A DNA stretch of 64,000 bases from Brumimicrobium aurantiacum (GCF_003402975.1 NZ_QURB01000002.1:101051-165050), one strand, 5' to 3'. Numbered from the stretch's first letter, positions 45,765-55,606 are shown. Notes: generated from the letters alone by a model not told the origin. Program-made: numbers and translations.

Positions 45765-47219
45765 TTAAACATCAATTCCTGACCAAAAATTTTCAATTGC
45801 TTTGATTACTTCTTCTTGTTTTTCTAGGTGAGGAGCATGTCCACATTCCGGAATAAAATAGGCTTGAGCATTATTTAGTAATTCAACAATTCCATGAACT
45901 TGCTGGTCTGTTCCATATTGATCGTCATTTCCTTGTAAAATTAAAGCAGGCACAGTATTGTTTTTAATGTCATTCGAAATATTCCAATCCTTAAAAGCTG
46001 GGGTTAACCAAGTATTGGCCCACGCAAAAAATAATCGTTCTGTTTTTTGTCCATGGAAGTAAGCCAAACCTTTTAACTTTCCATCATTCCATGCGTCAAT
46101 GGCAGGTTGAATTCCAGCTCTCGTTTCCTTTTCATTGATATAGTGGGCGGCCATGGTTACGATTCCTTTTACATTGTTTGGAAATCGTTTACTGTAAAGT
46201 AGCGCATTTGTTCCACCATCGGAATGTCCAATAATAAAAAGAGGGTTTTCCAATTCTATTGAATTTAAAAATGCCGGTAAATTTTCTAATGCAAATTCAT
46301 GTAAATAGTTTTCATCTCGTACTTTAGTTTCTGATTCACTAAATCCATAACCGGGAAATTCAATGGCAATTCCGGGAAGTTTTAGTTTTGAACATAATTT
46401 TTGCGGGAAATTTTTCCACTGTGCAATTGAACCTATGGCTTCATGTAAAAATAAAATAACGGGTTCACTTTCGGATTTGATTTCACCAAATACTTTGTAG
46501 GCCATTTCACCAAATGGAGTAGTGGACCATTGATAATTTAGGCTTTCAAGTTGAATTGATATGTGACGAATACTATGTTTGGCAGAAATAAAACCCAAAG
46601 GATGTATCATTCCTGGAATTTCAAAATAGCGTCCTTTTGGTGTAGCTTGAACTATTGTAAGTGTTTCTTCTTCGGTGACCATTTTGTCTTTTCCTCCTCG
46701 GGTAAATCGGATAGGAATGTTTAGTTTTTCAACCGTTTTACTTGAAATTACAGGATTTTCTCCCAGTTTAGTCATGAAATCTGCTGTTTTTGCCAATAAT
46801 TCAGGTAAATAATCCCCATGTAGTTGATTAAGGTAATTATAAAATCCTTCGGCTTTTTTAGCTAGAAAATCAACTGTTAATGTTTTCGTTTCTTTTGCAG
46901 CCGCGTCTTTTGTCCAATGAAATTTTGTACCTTGGGTTACTATTCCCAAAATATTTGATTCATCTTTTTGAGCCGCTGCAATAGCTAAATATCCTCCCAA
47001 ACTAAATCCGTAAATATAACTTGGACCAAGATTTTGAAGGAAATCGAGTAGGTCATTTGTCAAGAAATCAATTTCAAATGGAATAGTCGATTGTTTAAAT
47101 TCACCGTGATGTGGAATTGTATAAACATGAACTTCATAGTTACGTTCAAAATGAGATTGAATAGTATTAAATTCAGTTGGTGAACCCAAAGCACCATGTA
47201 TCAAGACTAATTTTTCCAT
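45765..47219 (-). CDS. Fusion of two alpha/beta-hydrolase domains
   Basis: 484 residues, twice the usual length. Domain 1 (1 to ~225): LVLIHGALGSPTEF, nucleophile GFSLGG (Ser73), Asp178, His206 in PGMIHPLGF. Domain 2 (~240-484): VILFLHEAIGSIAQWKNFP, IEFPGYGFSES, nucleophile GHSDGG (Ser333), Asp432/433 and His461 in ECGHAPHLEK. Both triads look complete, so two active sites on one chain are likely. Substrates could be esters, lactones or menaquinone-pathway-like compounds (MenH-like second domain); not decidable. Confidence 0.85.
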   Translation of the reverse strand: MEKLVLIHGALGSPTEFNTIQSHFERNYEVHVYTIPHHGEFKQSTIPFEIDFLTNDLLDFLQNLGPSYIYGFSLGGYLAIAAAQKDESNILGIVTQGTKFHWTKDAAAKETKTLTVDFLAKKAEGFYNYLNQLHGDYLPELLAKTADFMTKLGENPVISSKTVEKLNIPIRFTRGGKDKMVTEEETLTIVQATPKGRYFEIPGMIHPLGFISAKHSIRHISIQLESLNYQWSTTPFGEMAYKVFGEIKSESEPVILFLHEAIGSIAQWKNFPQKLCSKLKLPGIAIEFPGYGFSESETKVRDENYLHEFALENLPAFLNSIELENPLFIIGHSDGGTNALLYSKRFPNNVKGIVTMAAHYINEKETRAGIQPAIDAWNDGKLKGLAYFHGQKTERLFFAWANTWLTPAFKDWNISNDIKNNTVPALILQGNDDQYGTDQQVHGIVELLNNAQAYFIPECGHAPHLEKQEEVIKAIENFWSGIDV

Positions 47220-47268
47220 TATATAATTTGCTCTTTTATGAAACTAAAATGTAATGTATAAAACCAAA

Positions 47269-47292
47269 AAAGCCCAATCTAAATCGGGCTTT
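47269..47292 (-). terminator. efp terminator
   Basis: AAAGCCC (47269-47275) pairs with GGGCTTT (47286-47292); on the minus strand a T-run follows. Confidence 0.8.
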
Positions 47293-47317
47293 AATTTTAT
47301 AATATTAAAAGTAAAAA

Positions 47318-47884
47318 TTACTTTACTCTTTCTACGTATTCACCTTTAGCAGTGCTCACTTTAATTTTTTCACCAGTATCGATGAATAAAGGAACTCTAA
47401 TTTCTGCTCCAGTATCAATTGTTGCTGGTTTCATTGTGTTTGTTGCAGTATCTCCTTTAATTCCAGGTTCTGTATAGGTGATCTCCGCCTCGATGTACAT
47501 TGGTAAATCTACAATTAATGGATTTTCTTCCTCTGCATGGAAAGTGATATCACAAATCATTCCTTCTCTTAAGAACAAAGGATTTTCAATCAAAACTGGT
47601 GGAATCATTACTTGTTCGTAATTATCAGTATTCATGAAGTGGTATCCAATGTTTTCCTCTTGGTAAAGGAATTGGTATTGTCTTTTTTCAATACGTACAA
47701 TCTCAATTTTATGACCAGCAGAAAAAGTGTGATCTAGTACTTTTCCTGATTCAATTTCTCTCATTTTTGTACGTACAAAGGCAGGGCCTTTTCCAGGTTT
47801 AACATGTTGGAATTCAATAATGGTAGAAAGTTTACCATTAAGGTTTATACATAGCCCGTTTCTTATATCTGATGTAGTTGCCAT
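47318..47884 (-). CDS. efp: Elongation factor P
   Basis: Relieves ribosome stalling at polyproline. 188 residues, three beta-barrel domains. QHVKPGKGPAFVRTKMREIESG places the functional Lys at position 32. EYVERVK ends the third domain. The residue after the loop and lack of a visible modification gene nearby leave open how Lys32 is modified; the PGKGPA loop differs from lysylated EF-P of gammaproteobacteria. Confidence 0.96.
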   Translation of the reverse strand: MATTSDIRNGLCINLNGKLSTIIEFQHVKPGKGPAFVRTKMREIESGKVLDHTFSAGHKIEIVRIEKRQYQFLYQEENIGYHFMNTDNYEQVMIPPVLIENPLFLREGMICDITFHAEEENPLIVDLPMYIEAEITYTEPGIKGDTATNTMKPATIDTGAEIRVPLFIDTGEKIKVSTAKGEYVERVK

Positions 47885-47979
47885 AATTAATTTTTATTCG
47901 GTTCCAAATATAGCAACAATCTCTCACTTTAGCGGATAATTGTAGCTGTTATTCTTACTAAGCTGCTGTAAGTGATTTT

Positions 47980-48924
47980 TTAATCATTCAGCAATGGTTT
48001 AATATGTCTGTCTTTTTTGTCCTCATAAATATCGTCAATGGTCACAACAATTCCAGTTTCTTCAACTCCACCAAAATCTGGATTTACTGCAGTTCCAAAT
48101 GAACGCATGGTAGGAGAGAGGTGCATATAAATATTCATTAATGGTGGAACATTTTCTCCGTTTTCTCTAACGAATTGTGTCAATACTTTAAATCCTTCTT
48201 TGAAATTGAGTCCATCAAGTTTATCACGGAATTTCTGTTCATCATAAGATTGATCCAAAGGATACATTGAAGTTGCTAATCCATCATTGTCAGGGAAGTA
48301 TTTCTGCAAAAAGTAAAGTAAAAAATCTCTCGATTCTTCATGGTAATCAGGATACATCGTTACTTTTCCAAAGAAGTATTTCAATTTGGGATAAATCACT
48401 GTCAATACTCCTAAACCATCCCAAAGATTGTCTAGTGCAAAAAGTCCTTTACGAGGATTTACCGACGGTTGGTAATTGGGTTGAACCCAGCTACGCCCTA
48501 ATTCTATGGCATAAGGTAGAAACTCTTGTTTAAACTTTTTCGAAAAGTTAAAATAATGAGAAGTACTCATCGGAATAAACTGATCTTCATCGTCATTTAA
48601 AATTTTTGCACAATCAATAAAGCGCAATCCACCAATGATTTCTTCATCTTCTGGACTCCAAACTATCAATTGTTCGTAGCAGTTTTCACAAGTATCATAT
48701 TGGTCAATGTCAATAGATTTCTTGGTTCCTCCGCCAGAAGAACGGAATGACAATTCACGTAAACGACCAATTTCTCTCATTAAATTAGGAGAATTGTGAT
48801 GATTCACGATATATATTTCATTACCTCCTTTACGTGTGTTACGTCCAAAACGCTCTTTTGTTAATTCGTTTTTTAGTAATTGTCGATCAATTGGATCTAT
48901 TATTTTTTCTACAGTATCTGACAT
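47980..48924 (-). CDS. glsB: N-acyltransferase of glycine/ornithine lipid synthesis (GlsB/OlsB-like)
   Basis: Acylates an amino acid amine with a 3-hydroxy fatty acid as the first step of aminolipid synthesis. 314 residues, GNAT-like (acyl-homoserine-lactone/hemolysin fold): EIGRLRELSFRSSGGGTKKS, IVWSPEDEEIIGGLRFIDC, IELGRSWVQPNYQP. Lies 1 bp downstream of the PlsC-type acyltransferase gene on the same strand. In Bacteroides the two separate genes glsB and glsA form glycine lipids, whereas in some Flavobacteria one fused protein does both, so this genome has the split form. The amino acid (glycine versus ornithine) cannot be told. Confidence 0.8.
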   Translation of the reverse strand: MSDTVEKIIDPIDRQLLKNELTKERFGRNTRKGGNEIYIVNHHNSPNLMREIGRLRELSFRSSGGGTKKSIDIDQYDTCENCYEQLIVWSPEDEEIIGGLRFIDCAKILNDDEDQFIPMSTSHYFNFSKKFKQEFLPYAIELGRSWVQPNYQPSVNPRKGLFALDNLWDGLGVLTVIYPKLKYFFGKVTMYPDYHEESRDFLLYFLQKYFPDNDGLATSMYPLDQSYDEQKFRDKLDGLNFKEGFKVLTQFVRENGENVPPLMNIYMHLSPTMRSFGTAVNPDFGGVEETGIVVTIDDIYEDKKDRHIKPLLND

Positions 48925-48925
48925 T

Positions 48926-49744
48926 TTAATCTTTTAATTCATAAACTTTCCCTTTTACAAATTGTGCCCATTCATCATGTGATTTTGAACGGTCAAATTC
49001 GTTTGCATTTAAGGGTTTTCCAAATCTAATTGTAATTTTTTTATTGTGTTGTTTATATAATTCGTTGACGAGGTAAAGCATTTCAATATTTGCTTTTATT
49101 CCAATACTTTTTCGAATGGAATGCAAGCGATAAAAGAAATTGGTTAATGCTCCTTCAATATATACAGGAACTATTGTTTTATTGTATTTAATAGAACGGG
49201 TCACAAAAGTTTTTTTCCATTTTAAATCTTTTACTTCTCCGTTTTCTTTCCTACTTACCAATCCAGCAGGAAAAATACAAAGTACATCATCTCCCTTAAA
49301 TGTTTCGTCAACTTTTCGCAATGAAGCTGCAACGTTTGTCCCATGTTTATCAACTCCAACGAAAATTGGTTGTAAATTTTCAAGATGCATTAAAACATCA
49401 TTGACAACAAACTTTATGTCAGGACGTTTTTGGTGTAAAACAGCGACCATTGCCATGGCGTCCATTCCTCCAAGTGGATGATTCATCGCCAATATTGCTC
49501 CGCCTTCTTCAGGAACATTCTCTAATCCTTCATAAGTTAAATCGATGTTGAATTTCTTCATCACTGATAAACAAAACTCAATAGGAGAATCATTTTTATG
49601 ATCGTTGATGAACTCATTTACATCTTTTTCATGAAGAATCTTCTGTAGATATCTAACAATAAAACCCGGTAAGAACTTTAAAAAGTTTGGGTTCTTTTCA
49701 TGAATTACTTGTTTGACATCAATTATTTTTTTCTGTTTGCTCAT
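48926..49744 (-). CDS. glsA: 1-acyl-glycerol-3-phosphate-type O-acyltransferase (GlsA/OlsA-like)
   Basis: Adds the second acyl chain in aminolipid synthesis. 272 residues. PlsC-family NHPLGGMD (His89, Asp94) is the catalytic HxxxxD, then ILQPIFVGVDKHGTN-like and CIFPAGLVSRKENG (the FPxG-type block). Membrane-associated. First gene of a coupled pair with the N-acyltransferase (1 bp apart). Without the neighbour this would be called a lysophospholipid acyltransferase, so the aminolipid role rests on the pairing. Confidence 0.82.
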   Translation of the reverse strand: MSKQKKIIDVKQVIHEKNPNFLKFLPGFIVRYLQKILHEKDVNEFINDHKNDSPIEFCLSVMKKFNIDLTYEGLENVPEEGGAILAMNHPLGGMDAMAMVAVLHQKRPDIKFVVNDVLMHLENLQPIFVGVDKHGTNVAASLRKVDETFKGDDVLCIFPAGLVSRKENGEVKDLKWKKTFVTRSIKYNKTIVPVYIEGALTNFFYRLHSIRKSIGIKANIEMLYLVNELYKQHNKKITIRFGKPLNANEFDRSKSHDEWAQFVKGKVYELKD

Positions 49745-49767
49745 TGACTAACAAAAATAGGGAATAA

Positions 49768-50973
49768 TTAGATTTTTTCAAGCCATGCACCGTCAATAGA
49801 TTGTTTTATTGTTTCAAGCACAGACTTCGCTTTGCTGTAATTATCATAACTATGCGCAGAAACGAAATGTAAACCACCTTCAACTTTTATAATCTTAGCA
49901 TCATATCCCTTTGCTCTATACTTATTGACCAATTGATCGGCATTTGACTTGTCACCAAAACAACCAATGATAATGCGGTAATTTCCTGATGAAGGTGCTA
50001 CTTCAACAGGAGTTGTAAACTCTTCTTCTTCTGGCTCAGGCTCCGATTTTTGTTCTTCTGGTGAGACTTCTTCTTTAGATGTTGATACTGTGTCTTCCAC
50101 ATTATTTTCTTCAGTTACAGCGCTTATGTTTTCATCTTTGGATGGAATTGCTTCACTTTCATTTTCATTCTTTTGGTTTACTTTTTTACCATTTTCATCA
50201 AAAAGCGTCCAACCCATATACTCTTCAACTTTATCATAGTTTAATCCAACATAAACACTTCCAGAAATAACGAGTAAAAGGAAGATTAATAAAAACCAAA
50301 ATAGAAAACCTTTTTTACGTTTATTGTCTTTTTCAATATAAGTTGTTTTTGGTTCAGCGACTTCCTTCTTTTTAGACTTAGAATCTGCTGCAGACTTTTC
50401 AACGTAAACATTTTGTTTTACCTCAGGCTCTTTCTTTGTTTTTTTCTCTTGAACGGTTGGAGTTGGTTTTGGTTTTACCGATTCTGCCTTTTCAACTGAT
50501 TCTTTCTTTTGCTCCTTTTTTATTTCCTCTTTTTTAGGTTCAACCGGAGCACTTTCTTCCTTTGTTGGAATATCTTCAGTTTTTTCCTTTGAATCTGTTT
50601 TCTCTTCAGCAATTGGAGTAGGGGAAGGACCACTTATGGCCTCTTGCGTTTGATTGTTTTTAATATTTCCTTTAAAGATATATGAACCATCATTATCCTT
50701 ACTAAACTCACCCAATTGAAAAATTGAATATGTTTCTCCTTTGTTCAGTTGAAGTTCTAAATCACGAACAAATTTTGCAACACTATTTTGTGCTTCTTGA
50801 AGATCCATATTTGATTCTTCTTCCAAGAGCTTTGCAAGTTTACCATCGTCATAACTTAAGTATTCGTTAAACGACAAGTCACCTGTTTCCTCATTTGCGA
50901 TAAAAATAGCGCCAAATTGAGGTAAAATAACTTTAGAATGGAGGAGTAGTAATTGTTTTATGTATTGGTCCAT
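49768..50973 (-). CDS. HU-like domain, membrane segment and SPOR domain protein
   Basis: 401 residues. N-terminal ~100 residues (LLLHSKVILPQFGAIFIANE, FVRDLELQLNKGETYSIFQLGEF) match the prokaryotic HU-like/CCDC81 domain known from Bacteroidota. A Lys/Glu/Thr-rich linker leads to one membrane helix (FLFWFLLIFLLLVISGSVYVGL, about 216-237), then an acidic periplasmic linker and a SPOR domain (about 325-401, YRIIIGCFGDKSNADQLVNK). SPOR domains bind denuded peptidoglycan at division sites, so a link between cytoplasmic DNA or protein and the septum is plausible. Confidence 0.82.
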   Translation of the reverse strand: MDQYIKQLLLLHSKVILPQFGAIFIANEETGDLSFNEYLSYDDGKLAKLLEEESNMDLQEAQNSVAKFVRDLELQLNKGETYSIFQLGEFSKDNDGSYIFKGNIKNNQTQEAISGPSPTPIAEEKTDSKEKTEDIPTKEESAPVEPKKEEIKKEQKKESVEKAESVKPKPTPTVQEKKTKKEPEVKQNVYVEKSAADSKSKKKEVAEPKTTYIEKDNKRKKGFLFWFLLIFLLLVISGSVYVGLNYDKVEEYMGWTLFDENGKKVNQKNENESEAIPSKDENISAVTEENNVEDTVSTSKEEVSPEEQKSEPEPEEEEFTTPVEVAPSSGNYRIIIGCFGDKSNADQLVNKYRAKGYDAKIIKVEGGLHFVSAHSYDNYSKAKSVLETIKQSIDGAWLEKI

Positions 50974-50985
50974 AGTTGTAGAAAA

Positions 50986-51837
50986 TTAAAATAGTTCGTC
51001 GAATTTAAATGTTTGATCTAAGCGAATTCCTTTTTCTGTTTCTTTTAAAGTACAGCATTCGTTGTCATGATCATGTTCTAAGAATAATATATATTCTTCT
51101 TGAGCGGCTTTCTTTAAGAATTTTTCTTTTTCACTTAATGTTAATAATGGTCTTGTATCATATCCCATAACATAAGGCAAAGGAATATGTCCAACTGAAG
51201 GCAATAAATCAGCCATAAACACAATTGTTTTTCCTTTATAACGGATGTGGGGAATCATTTGGCTTTCTGTATGACCATCAACAAATAATATATCGATATC
51301 GTTAAAAACATCTTTGGTGAAATCATCGTTTCTTGTCACAAATTTTAATTGACCAGATGCTTCAATTGGTAAAATGTTTTCAGAAAGGAACGAAGCCTTT
51401 TCTCTTGCATTTGGCTCAGTTGCCCATTTCCAATGTTTTTCTGTACTCCAAAAAGTAGCGTTTTTAAAAACGGGTGAAAATTGGTTTTCTCCAATTCTTT
51501 CTACCGCTCCACCACAATGATCAAAGTGTAAATGTGTTAAAAATACATCGGTAATGTCATCTGGTGAAAAGCCTAATTTGTCCAAATTTCCTTTAAGAGA
51601 ATCATCTCCGAAAAGATAGTAATATGAAAAGAATTTTTCACTTTGTTTATCACCAATTCCAGTGTCTATTAACATCAGTCGATCACCATCTTCAATTAAC
51701 ATACAACGCATAGACCAACTACACATGTTATTTTCATCTGGTTGATTTGTTCTAGACCATAGTGATTTTGGTACAACGCCAAACATTGCGCCACCATCTA
51801 ATTTAAAGTTTCCTGTGTTTAATGGATAAATTTTCAT
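50986..51837 (-). CDS. Metallo-beta-lactamase-fold hydrolase
   Basis: 283 residues. LMLIDTGIGD, then THLHFDHCGG (His102, His104, Asp106, His107: the HxHxDH zinc site), VDGHTESQMIPHI (third His) and LFLEHDHDNECC at the C-terminus. Matches the large MBL-fold group containing AHL lactonases and related enzymes; substrate unknown. Thirteen bases separate it from the SPOR protein gene, so the pair may be cotranscribed. Confidence 0.85.
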   Translation of the reverse strand: MKIYPLNTGNFKLDGGAMFGVVPKSLWSRTNQPDENNMCSWSMRCMLIEDGDRLMLIDTGIGDKQSEKFFSYYYLFGDDSLKGNLDKLGFSPDDITDVFLTHLHFDHCGGAVERIGENQFSPVFKNATFWSTEKHWKWATEPNAREKASFLSENILPIEASGQLKFVTRNDDFTKDVFNDIDILFVDGHTESQMIPHIRYKGKTIVFMADLLPSVGHIPLPYVMGYDTRPLLTLSEKEKFLKKAAQEEYILFLEHDHDNECCTLKETEKGIRLDQTFKFDELF

Positions 51838-51910
51838 CTACTCTTGACTTTTTTGTGAATATAATGATTTTGTCTTAGATTTAGATAAAATGAAATGTCA
51901 AGAAACAAAA

Positions 51911-51936
51911 AAAAGGTGCTTCGAAAAGCACCTTTT
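51911..51936 (-). terminator. gltA terminator
   Basis: AAAAGGTGCT (51911-51920) pairs with AGCACCTTTT (51927-51936); an inner T-A pair closes a CGAA loop. Confidence 0.85.
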
Positions 51937-51957
51937 ATCTATTGATAAATTTTAAAA

Positions 51958-53244
51958 TTATCTTTTTTCGATAGAAACGTAGTCACGCTCGTTAGCACCA
52001 GTATAAATTTGACGTGGTCTTCCGATTGGTTCTTTGTTTTCGATCATTTCTTTCCACTGTGCAATCCATCCAGGTAAACGTCCTAATGCAAACATTACTG
52101 TAAACATTTCAGATGGAATTTCAAGTGCTTTATAAATAATTCCTGAATAGAAATCAACATTTGGATACAAACCTCTTTCTACGAAATAAGGATCTTCCAA
52201 TGCAATTTTTTCCATTTTCTTCGCTAAATCTAGAGCAGGATCTTGAACACCTAATTGTTCTAGTACATCGTCTGCTGCTTTCTTAATGATTTTAGCACGT
52301 GGATCGAAGTTTTTGTAAACTCTGTGTCCGAATCCCATCAAGCGGAAAGGATCATTTTTGTCTTTCGCTTTGGCAATCCATTTGTCCAAGTCACCACCGT
52401 CAGCTTGAATTTTATCCAACATTTCAATAACTGCTTGGTTGGCACCTCCGTGAAGTGGTCCCCACAATGCTGAAATACCAGCAGAGATAGATGCATATAA
52501 GTTTGCTTGAGACGAACCAACGATTCTTACAGTAGAAGCAGAACAGTTTTGCTCGTGATCAGCGTGTAAGATTAATAATTTATTTAATGCTGAAGCAACA
52601 ACTGAATTTGGTTTGTAATCTTCTGTTGGCATTGCAAACATCATGTTTAAGAAATTCTCAACATAACCTAATTCATTCTTTGGGTAGATGAATGGGTGAC
52701 GTACTGCATTTTTGTATGACATTGCTGCCAATGTTGGAAGCTTAGCCAATAATCTGTGAATTGTTAAGTCTACTGCTTCAGAAGATCTGTTTGGATCTTG
52801 AGATTCTGGATAGAAAGTTGATAAGCTTACAACCATTGAAGCCAATACTCCCATTGGGTGTGCTTGTGAAGGATAAGCTTCAAAAAATTGTTTCATGTCT
52901 TCATGAACCAATGTGTGATTAGTGATGCTTTCCTTAAAGTCTTTTAATTCAGTTTGAGTTGGTAACTCTCCATAAATAAGAAGGTATGCTACCTCTAAAA
53001 ATGTTGCTTTTTCTGCTAATTGTTCAATTGGGTAACCACGGTATCTTAAAATTCCGTTCTCTCCATCTAAGTAGGTAATTGCACTTTGTGTACTACCTGT
53101 GTTTTTAAATCCTGGATCTATGGTTATGTATCCCGTAGTACCTCTCAGCGTTTTGATGTCAATTGCTTTTTCGTTTTCTGTACCAGTGATAACAGGGAAT
53201 TCATGTGTTTTCCCACCAATTTCTAATTTTGCAGTTTCGCTCAT
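51958..53244 (-). CDS. gltA: Citrate synthase
   Basis: Condenses oxaloacetate and acetyl-CoA, first step of the TCA cycle. 428 residues, the length of hexameric type II enzymes. LHADHEQNCSASTVRIVGSS (catalytic His), LWGPLHGGANQAVIEML (second His) and MGFGHRVYKNFDPRAKI are all present, with IYTGANERDYVSIEKR at the end. Own terminator at 51911-51936. The N-terminal half (YLDGENGILRYRGYPIEQLA) is normal. Confidence 0.97.
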   Translation of the reverse strand: MSETAKLEIGGKTHEFPVITGTENEKAIDIKTLRGTTGYITIDPGFKNTGSTQSAITYLDGENGILRYRGYPIEQLAEKATFLEVAYLLIYGELPTQTELKDFKESITNHTLVHEDMKQFFEAYPSQAHPMGVLASMVVSLSTFYPESQDPNRSSEAVDLTIHRLLAKLPTLAAMSYKNAVRHPFIYPKNELGYVENFLNMMFAMPTEDYKPNSVVASALNKLLILHADHEQNCSASTVRIVGSSQANLYASISAGISALWGPLHGGANQAVIEMLDKIQADGGDLDKWIAKAKDKNDPFRLMGFGHRVYKNFDPRAKIIKKAADDVLEQLGVQDPALDLAKKMEKIALEDPYFVERGLYPNVDFYSGIIYKALEIPSEMFTVMFALGRLPGWIAQWKEMIENKEPIGRPRQIYTGANERDYVSIEKR

Positions 53245-53413
53245 TTTATTTTACTCGTTTTAAATGTAATTTTAATTCGGCTGCCTAAATTAATTAAAAC
53301 TTTGACATATTCCGATATTTTAGCAATATCTTTTTCAATTATTATAAAAAAATAATCTTCGCGTAAAATTACTTAGTTTACTATTGTTTGAAGTACTTTT
53401 AATGTTAAATTAT

Positions 53414-55606
53414 TTATAAGTTTTCTTGGGTATATTTCAACATCATTCTAAATAGATGATTTCTGGTATTTCCTCCATAAATTCCATGGTCCTTATTTGG
53501 GTAAATGAACTGGTCAAAATCTTTATTTGCTTTCACCAATGCCTTAACCATTTCATAAGCATTTTGTACATGAACATTATCATCTCCAGTTCCGTGAATT
53601 AAGAAGTAATTTCCCTTTAATTTATCAACATGATTAATAGGGGAGTTGTCATCATACCCTTTGGCATTTTCTTGAGGTGTTCTCATGAATCTTTCTGTAT
53701 AAATATTGTCATAATATCTCCAATTTGTTACCGGTGCAACAGCAATGGCCATTTTAAAATGTTCTGCCCCTTTGGTAATGGCTAAAGATGACATGTAACC
53801 GCCATAACTCCAACCCATAATTCCAATTCTGTTTGGATCCACAAAGTCCCATTTCTTGATGTATTTTGCTACAGCAATCATATCTTCTGTTTCCAACTTT
53901 CCTAATTGTAAATAAGTGGATTTTTTGAATTTGGCACCTCTGTACATTGTCCCGCGCGGATCAACACTCATTACAATATAACCCTTTTGCGCTAATAGCT
54001 GATGATAAGCTCCATTTCCACCATCGTAGGAATCCTTTACCATGTTTGAACCTGGTCCTGCATAAATGTTAAAGTAAACTGGGTATTGCTTAGTAGAATC
54101 AAAGTTTGGTGGGTAAAGTATCCATGCATTCAAATCTTCTGAAGCTCCCTTAACTTTGATGAATTCTTTCTCTTGAAAATTCATCTCTTTTATTAAATAT
54201 CGAAGGTATTCGTTGGTTTCTAACTCTGTGATCAATTGACCGTTCGCATTATGTAAAGAATAGACTGGAGGAGTGTTGATATTAGACCATTTATTAACAT
54301 AGTATTTTAATCCTTCAGAAAAGGTTACCGTATTCGTTCCTTTGTTAACACTAAGTTTATCTTTTTGAGTTCCATCAATTTGAATAGAATACAAAGCTTT
54401 GTACATTGCGCCTTCTTCAGCTGAAGTGTAATAAATTTTTCCCGTTGCTTCATTGATTCCGTGAAATTGAATAACATCCCATTTCCCTTTTGTGATTTGT
54501 TGACTTGAGCCGTCAATTCCGATTTTATATATGTGATTATAACCATCTTTTTCGCTAGTTCTGATAAAATGTTTACCATCTTCTAAGAAAGAAAGGTTAT
54601 CATCGATTTCAACATACGCCTCATCTTTTTCCTCATAAACGACTTTTGAAGGCATTTTTTTCTCTAAAACATCTATCCAATGATATTTAAGGTGATTTTG
54701 ATGGCGATTTAGTGTCAAGGCCATCAACTTGTTTTCTTTTGATGAAAATTTAATTCTTGGAATGTATTCATATTCTCCCAGTTCTATAACTGTTGATTTT
54801 GCATTTTTTACTTCGGCAACTTTTAAACAAACTTTAGAATTATCCTCTCCTGTTTTTGGATATTTAAATGTATAAGGAGTAGGGTAGAGTTCGCGGAAGT
54901 AAACCATTGTAAATTCTTTTACCTTACTTTCGTCAAAACGTAGATACGCAATGTACTCGCTATTAGGTGACCAATCATAGGCTTTTGTATAAGCAAACTC
55001 TTCTTCATAAACCCAGTCCGTCGTTCCGTTGATGATTTCATTTACACTTCCATCTTCAGTGATGGCTTTAACTTTTCCAGAAGCAATATCTTTTACATAT
55101 ATATCGTTTTCATATATATAGGCCACTTTTTTTCCATCTGGAGAATATGAAGCTAGTGTTTGAGGTTTTCTTGTATCATCAAGTGGTGCTAGTTTTTTTG
55201 TGTTTAAATCATACATGAAGTACTCAGCAGTAAAACTTCTTCTGTATCTTTTTTTGCGATTTACTGTAAGCAATAACTTTGTTTCGTCTTCATTAAATTC
55301 ATATCCATCAACGCGTAAATCAACTCCGCTAAAGTTTAATTCTTTTCCGTCTAAAATAATTTGAAAGTTTCCAACAGTATCATTGAACGCATATTTGGCA
55401 ATAGATTTTTTATTGTCAATCATTGCGAATCTTGAATAGTGTAGACCATCTTTCATTGATCTAAATCCACTTATTCCGTTTCCATAGAATTGATATTCTT
55501 TCCATATTTTCTCAACAGAAAGTGATTTTGAAGAATCTTGCTCTTGTGCGAAAGTGTTTATGCAACCCAATAGCACTAAAAAAGCTAAAATTGAAATGTT
55601 TTTCAT
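53414..55606 (-). CDS. Prolyl oligopeptidase family peptidase, DPP-IV/PtpA-like
   Basis: Secreted serine peptidase cutting after Pro near N-termini. 730 residues. MKNISILAFLVLLGCINTFAQ is a signal peptide. Residues ~40-490 form the beta-propeller, including DWVYEEEFAYTKAYDWSPNS with the double Glu that binds the substrate N-terminus. The hydrolase domain carries GIMGWSYGGYMSS (Ser600), HGTGDDNVHVQN (Asp675/676) and KDHGIYGG (His707). It matches DPP-IV/prolyl tripeptidyl peptidase, used by Bacteroidota to digest peptides outside the cell. Confidence 0.93.
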   Translation of the reverse strand: MKNISILAFLVLLGCINTFAQEQDSSKSLSVEKIWKEYQFYGNGISGFRSMKDGLHYSRFAMIDNKKSIAKYAFNDTVGNFQIILDGKELNFSGVDLRVDGYEFNEDETKLLLTVNRKKRYRRSFTAEYFMYDLNTKKLAPLDDTRKPQTLASYSPDGKKVAYIYENDIYVKDIASGKVKAITEDGSVNEIINGTTDWVYEEEFAYTKAYDWSPNSEYIAYLRFDESKVKEFTMVYFRELYPTPYTFKYPKTGEDNSKVCLKVAEVKNAKSTVIELGEYEYIPRIKFSSKENKLMALTLNRHQNHLKYHWIDVLEKKMPSKVVYEEKDEAYVEIDDNLSFLEDGKHFIRTSEKDGYNHIYKIGIDGSSQQITKGKWDVIQFHGINEATGKIYYTSAEEGAMYKALYSIQIDGTQKDKLSVNKGTNTVTFSEGLKYYVNKWSNINTPPVYSLHNANGQLITELETNEYLRYLIKEMNFQEKEFIKVKGASEDLNAWILYPPNFDSTKQYPVYFNIYAGPGSNMVKDSYDGGNGAYHQLLAQKGYIVMSVDPRGTMYRGAKFKKSTYLQLGKLETEDMIAVAKYIKKWDFVDPNRIGIMGWSYGGYMSSLAITKGAEHFKMAIAVAPVTNWRYYDNIYTERFMRTPQENAKGYDDNSPINHVDKLKGNYFLIHGTGDDNVHVQNAYEMVKALVKANKDFDQFIYPNKDHGIYGGNTRNHLFRMMLKYTQENL

